The position numbers and the translations under genes were made by a program. This document shows positions 1 through 11,058 of a stretch of 64,000 nucleotides of DNA, piece by piece. Source of the DNA: Rhexocercosporidium sp. MPI-PUGE-AT-0058 (Eukaryota; Ascomycota; Leotiomycetes; Helotiales); assembly GCA_020746875.1 (NCBI GenBank), contig JAGTJL010000006.1, positions 1,550,001-1,614,000 on the forward strand. Reading direction: 5' to 3'. Position 1 is the stretch's first letter. Every line of letters begins with the position of its first letter. The notes beneath the pieces are model-generated. The model saw only the letters and a list, made by a program, of their open reading frames with translations, was not told where the DNA came from and ran no database searches.

Positions 1-1399
1 GAAACCCATTGACAAGCGCTTTGCATCAAATCCAGGAGCACCTAGTCCAGCCTGAGCAAACTGCTCGGGAGGAACATCCATAGAGTATCTTTGACCCCGC
101 ATGGCCTCGGTATTGCCACGGCCAGGAGAGGGTGGTGTGACTTGAAACCCATCACCGTATTGACTAGCATTTTCAACAACGGCACTTTGCGCCTGTGGCT
201 GAGCTGGCATAGAGTCTTTGCGGGCAGGTCGGGGATTAGCAGGAAGCGTGTTGAGAGGAGCTGCAAGAGGTTTGCGAGCCGTGCTCTCAAGATCTTGAGG
301 AGCTGGGGCAGATGATGGATCACGAGCATCGATCATCATCCCGAGATAGTTGTTGCTCTTCCCGAGACCAGATGGGTCAGTGTTGCTGGGATAGGATTCA
401 CGATTGTCTGGAACAACCGACCCTGCTAGACCCTGGCTTTGACCAGGATGTGGGCTAGCTGGCAAACCCTTTCGTTGTACCTCAGCTAGCGGAGAAGCAA
501 CATGGGCTTGAGCTGGCTCTGCAGGGTAAGGTGGAGGTGCAAAGGAGTTGCTGGAGCGATTATCGATAGGGCTCATCGATGTATTACTCTGCGGCAAAGA
601 GTTCTGGCGTTGAGGGAAGGCTGTAGATGGTGGAGTGCTTCGTGGCATCTGTCCAGCGTTGGAAAGTAGTTCAGATGTTCCAAGTTCTTGGAGTCTTGAA
701 GGAGCAGCACTTGAGCCAGTGTAGATGGAGGAACCTTGCTTCGACTGTGATCGCATCGAAACGCCATCGCCAGGGTAGTATTCTTTCACAGGTCGATAAG
801 GATCTTCTTGCTCGTGAATGGTTCTCGACAGCGAATGAAGCGACTCTCGAGAGTTGTGTAGCTCCGGTGGTAGGAGGTAGGGGCTTTGCATTCCCATGTC
901 CATCGACATCTGTCGTCCGCTTCTGCCTGGCTTCTCATCTCCAAAGTCCATCCCAGCTGGTGGCCCTCTCTTAGGTCTTCCTGGTTGTGGCACATTTCCC
1001 AACCCAAAATCCATAGACGCATGTCGGTCATTGGCGTCCTCCTCTCTCTGCTTCCGGACATGTCGACGATGAAGAATTGCAAAACATATCAAGGCACCGA
1101 CCACTGGGATGCTACAGAAATAGTCAGATGGCACCACTCACTGAGAATACCAGTGCAGAGACTTACACGATACCGAGAATAATAGGCAATGTAAAGGTGG
1201 CACTGCTGACTGGTTTTTCGCAAGCATTCGCTCCACAGCTGCCACTTGCAGCCGATGAACTTGTTGTGTCGGCACGCGGCTCCACGACTCGATCAGGGAC
1301 AGCAATGTTCACCACAGCTTCCATTCTGCCAATTACTTCGGGGTGAACTGGAACCCGGGGGCCCAGTCTAGGAATATTCGATAGGTGATGATTATCCAT
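1..1399 (-). CDS. Fungal single-pass membrane protein (partial, C-terminus beyond left edge)
   Basis: Two exons are visible: 1167-1399 and 1-1111, the latter running off the window. The 54-55 nt intron has a GTAAGT donor and TAG acceptor, and the reading frame continues across it. About 448 residues are seen. The N-terminal 70 residues are soluble, with a GSCGANAC stretch. A membrane segment follows (about residues 69-91, LPIILGIV then IPVVGALICFAIL), then a basic stop-transfer HRRHVRK. The long cytoplasmic tail is rich in Ser, Pro and Met, with repeated SMD motifs (MDFG, MSMDMGM, YSMD) and SRESLHSLSR. I recognise this tail pattern from conserved, uncharacterised Pezizomycotina proteins but know no function. 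The start at 1399 is the first ATG in frame; the open frame upstream has none. Confidence 0.75.
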
Positions 1400-3397
1400 G
1401 GCGAATAAAACAGTCGGCGAAGTCGCCAACGGATAGAGAAATGAAGGCGAACGAAGCAAGTTCGAAATGGAAGTGGAATGAGGTTCGGAGGATCGAAGAT
1501 CGCGAAGGAAGGGGCGACCGTTTCGAATGTCGTTCGTGGTAAAAAGCAATTAGTATCTCGGCTGGATGGGGTTGATGAACTCTTGTTTCGTGAATATGGC
1601 GAAGGTGATATTGAAACGACTTCAAACCATAGGTAGACGGCTGGCAAATGCAAACAACACAACACCTCGACGCGGCGATGGAAGATCAGATCAAATACTC
1701 GAAGGAGCGACTAAGGTGAGAACATGAGTAGGGAGCGGACAGGTCAAAGACCAAAAGGAGTGGATGGCCCGACTGGCAGGCTCTGGGAGGAATTGTCTGT
1801 CTGTCTGTCGAGGGAGGTGAGGAGGTGAGGTTGATGAAGCTGCTGCAAGAGAAGAGGGAGGAGAAGAAGACGGCGACGAAGAAAGGGACCGATCAATCAG
1901 ACGAACGGGCGCTGGGCGTGGGCGTGGGCGTGGGCTTGGACTGGCGAGCGAGAGGACTGGCTGGCAGCGGCCAGGCTCTGCTCGACCTGGGCCGGTGGGT
2001 CTGGATTTGGGTTGGTGGGCAGGGTCTCGATTGGCTGAGGGGGGCTCGAAGAGTGGGGACACAGATATCCGCGGGCGGTGGAGTGGGGAGGAGTGGAGTG
2101 GAGGCTGCAGGCATTCGAATCCAGAGGGCAATGGCCGGCCTGCCTGGCGAAATGAGACGGCGGAGCTGCGAATCTGTTCGAAGTTTCACGATGGAAGAGA
2201 GAGCGAGCGGGAGCATCTCATGCAGGCCAGGGCTTGCAGCACCCGTTGAAGGTTAATCTGATCCTGAATCCACGACTTTCTCACCACACTCACGATCCTA
2301 CTGACATCCAGACAGCTGTGGTCACAAGCTGCATCCACGAAGCACAACGACATCCAGCAAGTCTAATGATAGAAGGAAGAATGGCACCTCACGAGAGACC
2401 CCTGAGCTAATATCGGGCCCCTAGGCTGGAAGAGGACAAGCTCCAGGTACGCAAGCCCAGGGATGGCAAGCCCCCCGTCAGACTCCGGCGCCGGATTCGT
2501 CTGCCACTTTTGACGCTTCATCTATCCCGACGACAGCCTGTGAGGGTGAGTGAGAGAGAGAAGAGGAAATCCTGGGAGCAAGGCATAATCTCGCTCGGTT
2601 GCCGGAGATCATAAGATGAATGGGGACTGGGGATGTGGTGTACTCCGTACAGTACCGTACTATACAGTAGTAGCTGTGTACGTAGTAGCCAAACCCTGCA
2701 GTCGCGTCTTGTCTCTGAGTAATCTTGCAGTTTCCTGCTGTTGATACCGAGGACAAGTCATAAATGAAAAACAACGAAAGAGATCTTGCCCCTTGCCTCC
2801 GTACTTTGCTCAATGTGTGTGTGAAGCCACACCTCCTTGTTCTACACGCACGCACTGCCACATGGAGACTTTCAAAGGTCGTCGCGCCCGCTTGATTGGT
2901 GGATGGTCTTGAGGAGATTGAGATTGCCGCTGTTGGCCTGTGACGGCGCAATATCGATTCCTAACCGAGCCAACCAGAAGCGGCATCTAATTCGCGATCT
3001 TCTTGCTTCGCCTCCTGCCCAGACCTTCCTCATTTTCCCGTAATAACTTCATATTGAATAGTTCGTCATCCTTTTAGAAGTCTTCACTGCATGCATGTTC
3101 TAATGAAAAGGAGAAAACGAGCACGGAATAGAGTACAGCATGGAGGTGGAAAGTTGTGGCCGACTAAATAAATGTACGGCAGCTTTCAATAAGGTATCCG
3201 CACCACACTACACCGCAAAGCCTGAGGCATGCAGAGTAGTGTTCCAACTGGGATTCACCTCCACTGTCCTCGGTTAGGCAGGTAGGTATTTTCTGGACAT
3301 TTCTCAGCCTCTTTATCCAGCCTTGTGCCATCCACGAAGGAAAAGGAGAAAGCTCCAGTCAGCATAATTTCGATTTGAGCATGTGATATTACCCGCC
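1400..3397. other. Divergent intergenic region between the membrane protein and the helicase
   Basis: About 2 kb between two divergently transcribed genes. It contains purine- and G-rich stretches (1800-2110, including a short GGGCGT repeat near 1916-1935) and several short overlapping frames on both strands that look like chance frames in GC-rich leader DNA. I see no gene here; it probably holds both promoters and 5' leaders. Confidence 0.6.
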
Positions 3398-5541
3398 ATG
3401 GCAGACTTCGACATAGCTGCCAGCTTCATCCCCTCCCTGCACAAGCCAGCTTCCCTTCTCCCTATTGCGAGGCACAGGCAGAGCCTCCTTTACCTCATCG
3501 AGACCTACCCTGTAACCATCGTTGTTGGTCAAACGGGGTCCGGAAAAACAACACAGATTCCTCAATACCTCGAACAAGCAGGATGGTGTTCCGATGGCAA
3601 GGTCATCGCTGTCACACAGGCAAGTCAAAATTCTCATGTCACGATCTTGGAAATTGCACTAACAAATTTCAGCCTCGTCGAGTCGCAGCAACTACTGTTG
3701 CAGTCAGAGTAGCAGAGGAATTCGGCTGTGAGGTTGGCAAAGAAGTTGGCTATTCGATCAGATTCGAGGATGTTACTTCGTCAGCTACTCGCATTAAGTT
3801 TCTTACTGATGGCTTACTACTCCGAGAGGCTCTTGTTGACCCTCTACTCTCGCGATACTCGGTCATCATGGTCGATGAGGCTCATGAGCGATCTCTAAGC
3901 ACCGATATACTTCTTGGTGTCCTAAAGAAGATATTGAAGAGACGACCAAAGGATCTTAGGATCATCATTTCTAGTGCTACCCTTCAGGCCGAAGATTTCT
4001 TGAAATTCTTTATGGGAGATTCAGAATCGCAACCTAAGCCCAAAGAATCAGATGCGATGACGTTGGATGATCTAATATCGGGCAGCTCAAATCCTAAAGA
4101 CACTGGGCTTGGTGGTGATGTTGGCCGAATTATTAATCTTGAGGGAAGGATGTATCCCGTTGATGTCTTATATCTAGAAGCTCCTGCTGAGGATTATGTC
4201 GAGAAGGCTGTTCAAACAGTGTTTGACATTCACACTAAAGAGCCACAAGGCGACATACTGGTCTTCCTCACAGGAAGAGAGGAGATTGACTCAGCAGTCC
4301 AAGCCATCTCAGAACGAGCAGCAGAATTACACCCTCGATCCCAATCCATCATGCCACTCCCTCTGTATGCCGGATTATCAACCGAGCAGCAGATGTATGT
4401 CTTCGAAGAAGCCCCAGAAAATACCAGGAAAGTTATCTTCTCAACAAACATCGCCGAAGCTTCCGTCACAATCGACGGGATAGTCTACGTTATTGACACA
4501 GGATTTGTCAAACTCCGAGCCTACAATCCCCTCACAGGCATCGAGACCCTCACAGCGACGCCAGTCTCCAAAGCATCTGCCACCCAGAGAGCGGGTCGTG
4601 CAGGCCGGACCAAACCCGGGAAATGCTACCGTCTCTACACCGAAGCGAATTTCCAAGCATTGGAAGCAGCCACAGTACCCGAGATCCAGCGCTCGAATCT
4701 CGCGCCTGTCATCCTGCAACTCAAAGCTCTCGGCATCGACAACATCGTCCGCTTCGACTTCATCACCTCCCCTCCTGCAGAACTAGTTATCCGCGCACTA
4801 GAACTCCTCTACTCCCTAGGCGCTCTAGACGACTACGCCAAGCTGACCAAACCCCTAGGTGTCCGAATGGCCGAATTGGCAGTCGAGCCCATGATGGCCA
4901 AAACCCTCCTCTCCGCCTCCTCATTCAACTGTTTAAGCGAGATCCTAACCATAGCCGCGATGACGAGCGTAGGAGGCAATATCTGGGTGCACCATGACGG
5001 CGAGAAGAAGCGCATGGAGAGCGCGCGTCGCAAATTCGCTGTCGAGGAAGGCGACCACATCACGCTCCTGAACGTCTACCAGGCATTCGTCAGCAAAGGC
5101 AAGAAAGAAGCACGCTTCTGCCACGATAATTTCATTAACTTCAAAGCCATGACACGAGCAGTCAGTATCCGCGCCCAACTCAAGCGCTACCTCGAACGCT
5201 TCGGCATTCCCGTCGACGAGACTCTCTCCACCACCACCAATGCAAATAAAACTCCTCTTTCCGTCGGCGGGCCATCGAAGGGCGAGCAGATCCGGCGCTG
5301 TCTGACGACGGGATTCTTTGCTCATGCGGCGAAGATGCAGCCGGATGGCACGTTTAGGAATGTAGCTGGTGGGACAGTGTTGCATGCTCACCCGAGCTCG
5401 TTGATGTTTAATCGGAAGGCGGATTGGGTTGTTTTTCATGAGGTTATGGAGACGGGAAGTAAGACTTTCATTAGGGATGTGACGAAGATTGAGAAGGGTT
5501 GGTTGACGGAGTACGCGCCTGAGTTTTATAAGATAGGATGA
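3398..5541 (+). CDS. DHX35: DEAH-box ATP-dependent RNA helicase, DHX35-like
   Basis: Exons 3398-3619 and 3673-5541 encode 696 residues, close to animal DHX35 (about 700). Motifs in order: Walker [10 protein letters not shown] (residues 44-52), TQPRRVAA (motif Ia, formed across the splice junction), DEAH (142-145), SAT (motif III), [14 protein letters not shown] (motif V), QRAGRAGR (motif VI), then the winged-helix/HA2 and OB-fold C-terminal region of DEAH/RHA helicases. Such proteins unwind RNA with ATP; DHX35 orthologs associate with the spliceosome (family knowledge). The single intron is unusual: donor GCAAGT, acceptor CAG, 53 nt, the only junction that restores the conserved TQPRRVA motif. 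The start has good context (CGCCATGG). The next gene converges 160 bp downstream. Confidence 0.93.
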
Positions 5542-5701
5542 GGAATGAACTTGGAGACCAAATGTTCATCCTGTGCTGACTTGGAAGGCCTTCTTGATTC
5601 TTTCTTCATTGTTCTCACAACTTTGTTAAGTGCAAGAGAAGCGAAAAGATCGAATCATTTCTCATATTTATTACCTAGATCTTACACCACAACCTGTTTC
5701 C

Positions 5702-7820
5702 TCAAAATTCAAACAACTCCGTCCTCGCCCACCAAAACTCCGACTCCTCAGCTGCAAACCCATCATCCTTTAATTGAACAACCACCCCCCTCTCCCTACC
5801 CCCAGCAACCTCATCATTCCCCTCCCCAAAAACCAACAGCCTCCCCTCGCCTCCCAACCTCCCCTTCCCATCCTCGCCCCCAGCCCTGACATACGCTGGC
5901 CAATTCCTCCTCTTCGCATACCTTCCAAGGACCTTATTCGGATCGCCGCTCGTGACGAAACTGCTCCAGTACGCATGCATATGTCCCGAGATCTCCTTGG
6001 TAGTCTTACTCTTGTCCTTCACGCCAGGCGTGTGCATCACGAACGGGATATGATTTCCGTGCGCGGCACCGCCTTTCACACTTCCGCTGACCGCGAAATG
6101 ATATAAATACACAGACGCCGGGCCAGGAGCAGTGTAATGCACCGTCTGGCGCACAGGGGCGACGTACGCGAAATGCCCATACGCCTGCTCTGTGCGCGTG
6201 AACTGCGGACCCACGCCCGGTCGCTTCTCGACGTATTTCGAGTGGTGGTCCTTCGTCGGGTCGGGATACACGTCTTGCAGTACTGCGATATCACGTTCTC
6301 GTAACCCGGGTAGGAGAGTGCTAAAGAAGTCGGTGAAGTCTTTGTTGGTCTTGCCGTTGGAGGGAACGAAGGATGTTCCTTCGTTGGTGTTGTAGCCGGT
6401 TAAGATGGAGACGTTGTGGAAGCTCCCAGCTTTCCAAGCGTCGATTGGGCGAACGGGAATCATACCTCCTTTGCCATCGATGACGGGTTGGAAGGGCCAC
6501 TGGACGGAGGGGTTGTAGCGGTTGAAGATTGTTTCTGAGGCGGTTTTGATCTCAGAGGTGCTGTAGCCGCGGAGAGTGGTGACGAGGCGCTCGTCGGGGA
6601 CGGAGTCGCAGCCTAGTTCCACGAGAAACTCTTTGAATTGCTTCTCGTGCAGCGGGTTGGAGTAGGTGTAGACTGCTCTTGCGGTTGCGGCGCCGGATTC
6701 GAGGATTGCTCTAGTCAAGACTTTAGTATGTACAATTTTCAATGTCTTAGAGGATCAGAACAAAGGATCCGATCCTAGATTCCAAATCATGGAGGATTTT
6801 AGGGCGAGAAAAGACATACCGTGCGAAGGGGGGTGGTTTGTCCGTGTTATGCAGGAGGTGGTGACCAATCTGGATGTTGGTTAGTGATTAAGGCTTTCAG
6901 GGCAGACTGTATGTGAGGGTGGACATCATTCTCTTCACGCATATACTGAGATATAAGACGAAACAATATCCAATGGAAATGTGTATCCAACATACCGAAT
7001 GAGCACCAGCACTACTTCCCATGATAGTCACGTTCTCAGGATCACCACCAAACGCAGCGATATTCTCCTGAACCCATTGGAATAACAGCTCCTGATCCTT
7101 CAGCCCAGCATTCAAAAGCCCCTCCTTAGCCATAATCTTTGAAGGCAAAAATCCTAGCGCACCAACTCGGTAGCTAAAAGAGATAGCAATCATAGGCTCA
7201 ACCGACCACGCCGCAAAATGCGACAGTTCCCAAGAACTATCCCCAATACCGCCATTAAACGCTCCCCCATGGACATGCACCGCCACAGGTAATTTCGCAG
7301 CCGCATCCCTCCGTTTGGGTCTGTATAGGTTGAGATTCAAGCAGTTTTCACTCTGCCCACCCCCACCACCAGACGGACATCTATCCCCAAAAACACCAGC
7401 ATCGAATTCCAATTCCGAAGCATCCACTCGAACCGGTGCTCTGAATCTCCCTAGACCTTCCGTCGATAATCCGTATGGAATACCCAGGAAGGCATCCATG
7501 GTCTGCGGATACCCATCTTCGAGCTCGACGCCCACGAAACGGCCCTGACGCAACACGACTTTGGGACGATTACCGACTTTCACAGGCATTTTGTGGTGTC
7601 CGCTTTTCTCTCCTCGAGCATACGTGAGGAGCCAGAGACATAAGGTTGCGAGTGTGAGGATTACAAGTGTAGGTCTCCATTGTAAGCGCCGACGCAGTGA
7701 GGCGAAAGTCGTCATTTTCTTGGGCGCGGATGGTGCTATGGCTCCCTCGTTGGAGAGTGGAGTGTAAGAGGACATTCCTCGTTGCGAAACGGTCTGTCTG
7801 TTCTCATAGTTTCGCCTCAT
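5702..7820 (-). CDS. Type B carboxylesterase/lipase with N-terminal membrane anchor
   Basis: Exons 6996-7820, 6820-6869 and 5702-6710 encode 627 residues. Both introns have GTATGT donors. A cytoplasmic N-terminus of about 49 residues precedes one hydrophobic segment (about 50-67, TLVILTLATLCLWLL), giving a type II membrane topology rather than a cleaved signal peptide. The alpha/beta-hydrolase core shows the oxyanion HGGAF, the nucleophile elbow GSSAGAH (Ser270), an acidic residue in NTNEGTSF and the catalytic His in AAHGNHIPF. The usual elbow of this family is GESAG, so Ser replaces Glu before the nucleophile. The substrate cannot be told from sequence; ester hydrolysis is the family activity. 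Divergent from the CorA-like gene. Confidence 0.9.
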
Positions 7821-8512
7821 TTACGGATGTTTCGTCATTGGGACTTGTTGATGTTCTGGGCTGGTGAGGTTGAGTGACTGCTGGGTTTGGAGATTAGCGT
7901 TTGAGGGAGGTATGCTGACGGTCATGTGATGGACTGATTGGGCGCCTTCATGATATTTTCAATCTCCTTCTCGTAGAAGTGTTTCAATTGCAAGATGTCT
8001 AAAGGTACTCTTGAGGGCCTCACTTTGATCTCGCTAATCTTGTGTGTTTTCGATGTTCTTGAGATGCCAATCCTTTCCGGGGACGCTGGTAGGGCTGAAA
8101 AGTCACGCCTGCCTCCCTCATCACGCTTCAACACATTTGCACGATGTGAACCTCTAGGTAGGCTTGCCCGCTTGCCCGAATCATTCGCATGGTTTTGTAC
8201 CACCCCGGTCCTAATTCTTACCCCCCACGAAACTCTCTTCCGAGAAGGGCGTTTCTTAATTTTTCCTGCCATGAGATCAAAAGGGACAAACTGTGATTCG
8301 TTTCCCAATTTTGGGGCATTTGGAAGGCAGACTTCGTAAGGCTGCATTGCCCGCCTTGTGTTGAAGGGTTACAGGTCCAGAAATACCATTTATTATCTCT
8401 ATTTCTTTACCTTGATCTACACATATTCTCCTCATCCTCTCATCTTCGTATTTTCGAAATTTGTGTTCACCTGAGCAGTTAACAAACTTGAGCGCAGTCT
8501 TCTTTTGGTGCC
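7821..8512. other. Divergent intergenic region (carboxylesterase / CorA-like)
   Basis: About 690 bp between two divergent starts, probably carrying both promoters. Overlapping frames on both strands (7922-8347 minus, 7995-8339 plus) have no recognisable domain and are not called. No clear TATA box was found. Confidence 0.5.
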
Positions 8513-10329
8513 ATGGGTTCTTCACCATTCCAAGGCTCGACCTTGAGGCTGCCTTATGGGATTCAAACAAAGGACTCAATTGATTTGGGGAATCCCTTCT
8601 TGGAAGAGCACAGAGGTTCCCTGTTCTATGAACTTTTTGACAGGTCTTACGAACCCTACAATGCTGTTGAGTTAGCTCCCGACGCCCTAGTCGGTGAACT
8701 TGAGGTGTTGGATATGTTAAGAAGTCCATCACCACCCTCAATACGACTAGTCAACGCTTACTTAGCATACAGGTGGAAGTGATAGTAACGCATCTTGGGA
8801 GAGACGAGCTTCTATCTTGAGTTTTGATGACGTTCAGCGGAAGCCTGAAGTACGCTACCCCTTTCCGCCCCCTGTGGAATCTGTTAAATAACAATACAGG
8901 AAGCTTGTGAGATCCACATCGTGTAAGTATGCAAGGATAACAAACGAAACAGCGTGTTGATAGTTCAAAAAGATTCTTCGAGCTATTTCACTGTTACGTC
9001 GTTGAGCAGTTGGCCAGCTTCCGACATGCACTTGGAATCCCTGTTGCCTTTTGGGACGACGAAGGAAATGGCCCTGTTTCAAAGAGAAAGAATCATACCA
9101 CGCTGCTCGGAAACACCAAAGGTACGGGTAGCCCACAGTCATTCGCTGCTAAGTTGACACGGTACAGACATGTGCATTCGGATGATGCTGAAAACTTTTG
9201 CAGGAGACGCTGAGAGCAATGGCTTCCAGAGTGCTTCATTTCTGCTCAAACAGAATAACAATGTCAGTAGCCTTTCGGGAGAATTCCCTACAACTGCCTT
9301 GATATGCTTGATGGCACCATTGCCGTTTCGAAGAAGAATATATGCAGCATTCGATACCAGCCGGAGAGGAAGCAGCGACTATATCACTGAAGTGGTACTG
9401 GATCCGTTCCGAGTAGTCTCACTCATCTCGATGAGCTGGTACTGGTGGAACACACAACTCTTCTGGGCTCTGGAAATATTCAACAGCAAGAATAACACAA
9501 CTGGCAAAGCCGAATTCGAATACATGCATCTTGTTGCGAAGGACATGATCCAAGTCATTGAACTGATGGAATTCGCGGTCACTGGAGTAAAGAATGTGAG
9601 AAGCATCTATCCTTTCTACAGACTTGGAATTTCGGACCGAGGAAGACTGGATGTCATGGATGAGACGGAAGCAGCTCTAGACTACCATTTGCAGCGCTTC
9701 GAGGGTGTCTCATTCAGAACGCGAGCTCTTCTCAAAAGAATGGATAACCAGATCAGTCTTGTAAGTACAATCTAAGGTCGGGATGTAATTTACTGAATCA
9801 GAGCAGGCATTCAATCTAGTTCAACAACACGATGCTAAAGCATCGCAACGAAGCAGTGATTCAGTCACAGCCATCTCCTTTCTCACGCTTATTTTCTTGC
9901 CTGGGACTGCTATTGCGGCAAGTTTTATCTCCAGTGCGTCTGGCACCGTGTTGCTGACAGAGAGTGCAGGCTATCTTTGCAACTCCTTTCTTCAAACCCG
10001 CGGCAAGCGGAGTCAGGCTTGAAATCTTACCGTCTATTGTCTACTACTGGATAGTCACGGTCCCCATAACTGTACTAATTGTGTCTCTTTGGCATTGGTG
10101 GCGGACTAGAGCCATCAAAATTGCTGAGTCTCATACCACAGCCCATTCGGCTTCCTGGCATCGATCTTCGCACCGGACGACGACACAGATGAAGGACCAT
10201 TTCAAGATGAGCACCGAAAGAAGATCGTCTCTTAATATGAGCAGACCAAGAAGTCCCCATTTTTGGCAGTATGAGCCGAAGTGGCCAATGCCACAAATTA
10301 AATGGAGTCAGTCAATATATGGAGTTTGA
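8513..10329 (+). CDS. CorA-like magnesium-transporter family protein
   Basis: Seven exons give a continuous 488-residue frame: 8513-8693, 8773-8849, 8900-8922, 8964-9121, 9204-9760, 9807-9917 and 9970-10329. Exon 3 is only 23 nt. The intron at 9918-9969 is GC-AG (donor GCAAGT) and joins LPGTAIA to AIFATPFF. The N-terminal soluble part includes a region resembling the fungal CorA-like cytoplasmic domain (FHCYVVEQLASFRHALGIP). The C-terminus has two membrane segments (about TAISFLTLIFLPGTAIAAIF and IVYYWIVTVPITVLIV), then a basic tail. The usual GMN signature between the helices is absent, as in many fungal CorA-like proteins, so ion transport is inferred from the fold only. Exon phases agree throughout; the start is the first ATG giving an open first exon. 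Confidence 0.75.
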
Positions 10330-11058
10330 CATTAATCGAGAGATACCTCAAATGAGGAAGAAAGATAGGTAGTAGCATCCTGTTTATAGCGGATCGTTCA
10401 GGGGTTGTTCAAGCAAGGCAATCGATGTTCGATGAAGACTAGGGTGTAGACTGCATCTCTTGAAGATGGAACAGAGAGGTTGTTGGATCTCTCTCTTTTT
10501 TTACTCGAGTAACAACAGCAGTGTTCAATGAAGAGTATGGCCATCTAAGGACAGAACTTCAGTGGGATTTTGGCTTCTTCAAGGGGGGCAGGCCTAAATT
10601 TAAGCTTCGGACAAAAAAGATGGGCGCTGAATTGGCGCTGAAATGACTTCAACGCGATCTACCCAGCCTTGTTTATATATGTCTGAGCACTTCTAGACCC
10701 AAGAAGGAAGGCGAATGTTTTCCTCATTGTCCATTCTTTCACCCTTTTCCGACCTGGCCTCAGTTTGAATTTCCGAACCATCAAGCGACACCCCGAGATG
10801 ATGCCTCCTGGGGCGGCTGTTTTTGGGCCAGCCTTGGCACGAGGCTGAGGATTCAGGGGCACAGCCAACAAAAGCTATCGACGCCACAAGCTGTCTGCCT
10901 GCAGCAAGACGAATTCCTTCTCTTTCCTCGCTCCTCATGTCGAACACTCCTCGGATTCTGTGACAATCCCAGTCTCGTAGCATTCGGCAATTTCTGGGTA
11001 CCTCGAACTGGATGGTTGCGAACCTGCAAGGCTACCTCTAGGTCAATAATCAGCCAAG
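10330..11058. other. Intergenic region
   Basis: About 730 bp between tandem + strand genes. A TTTTTTT tract lies near 10495. Short frames on the minus strand (10659-11095) overlap one another and have no domain. It probably holds the 3' region of the CorA-like gene and the promoter of the DUF3405 gene. Confidence 0.5.

Noticed and set aside
1691..2256. Overlapping frames of 110-146 codons on both strands
   Set aside because: GC-rich, Ser/Pro or Gly/Arg-rich frames in a leader/promoter region, with no domain and several mutually overlapping candidates.
7922..8347. 141-codon minus-strand frame (and an overlapping plus frame) between the carboxylesterase and CorA-like genes
   Set aside because: Both strands are open over the same stretch, composition is unremarkable, no domain is seen, and it lies in a divergent promoter.
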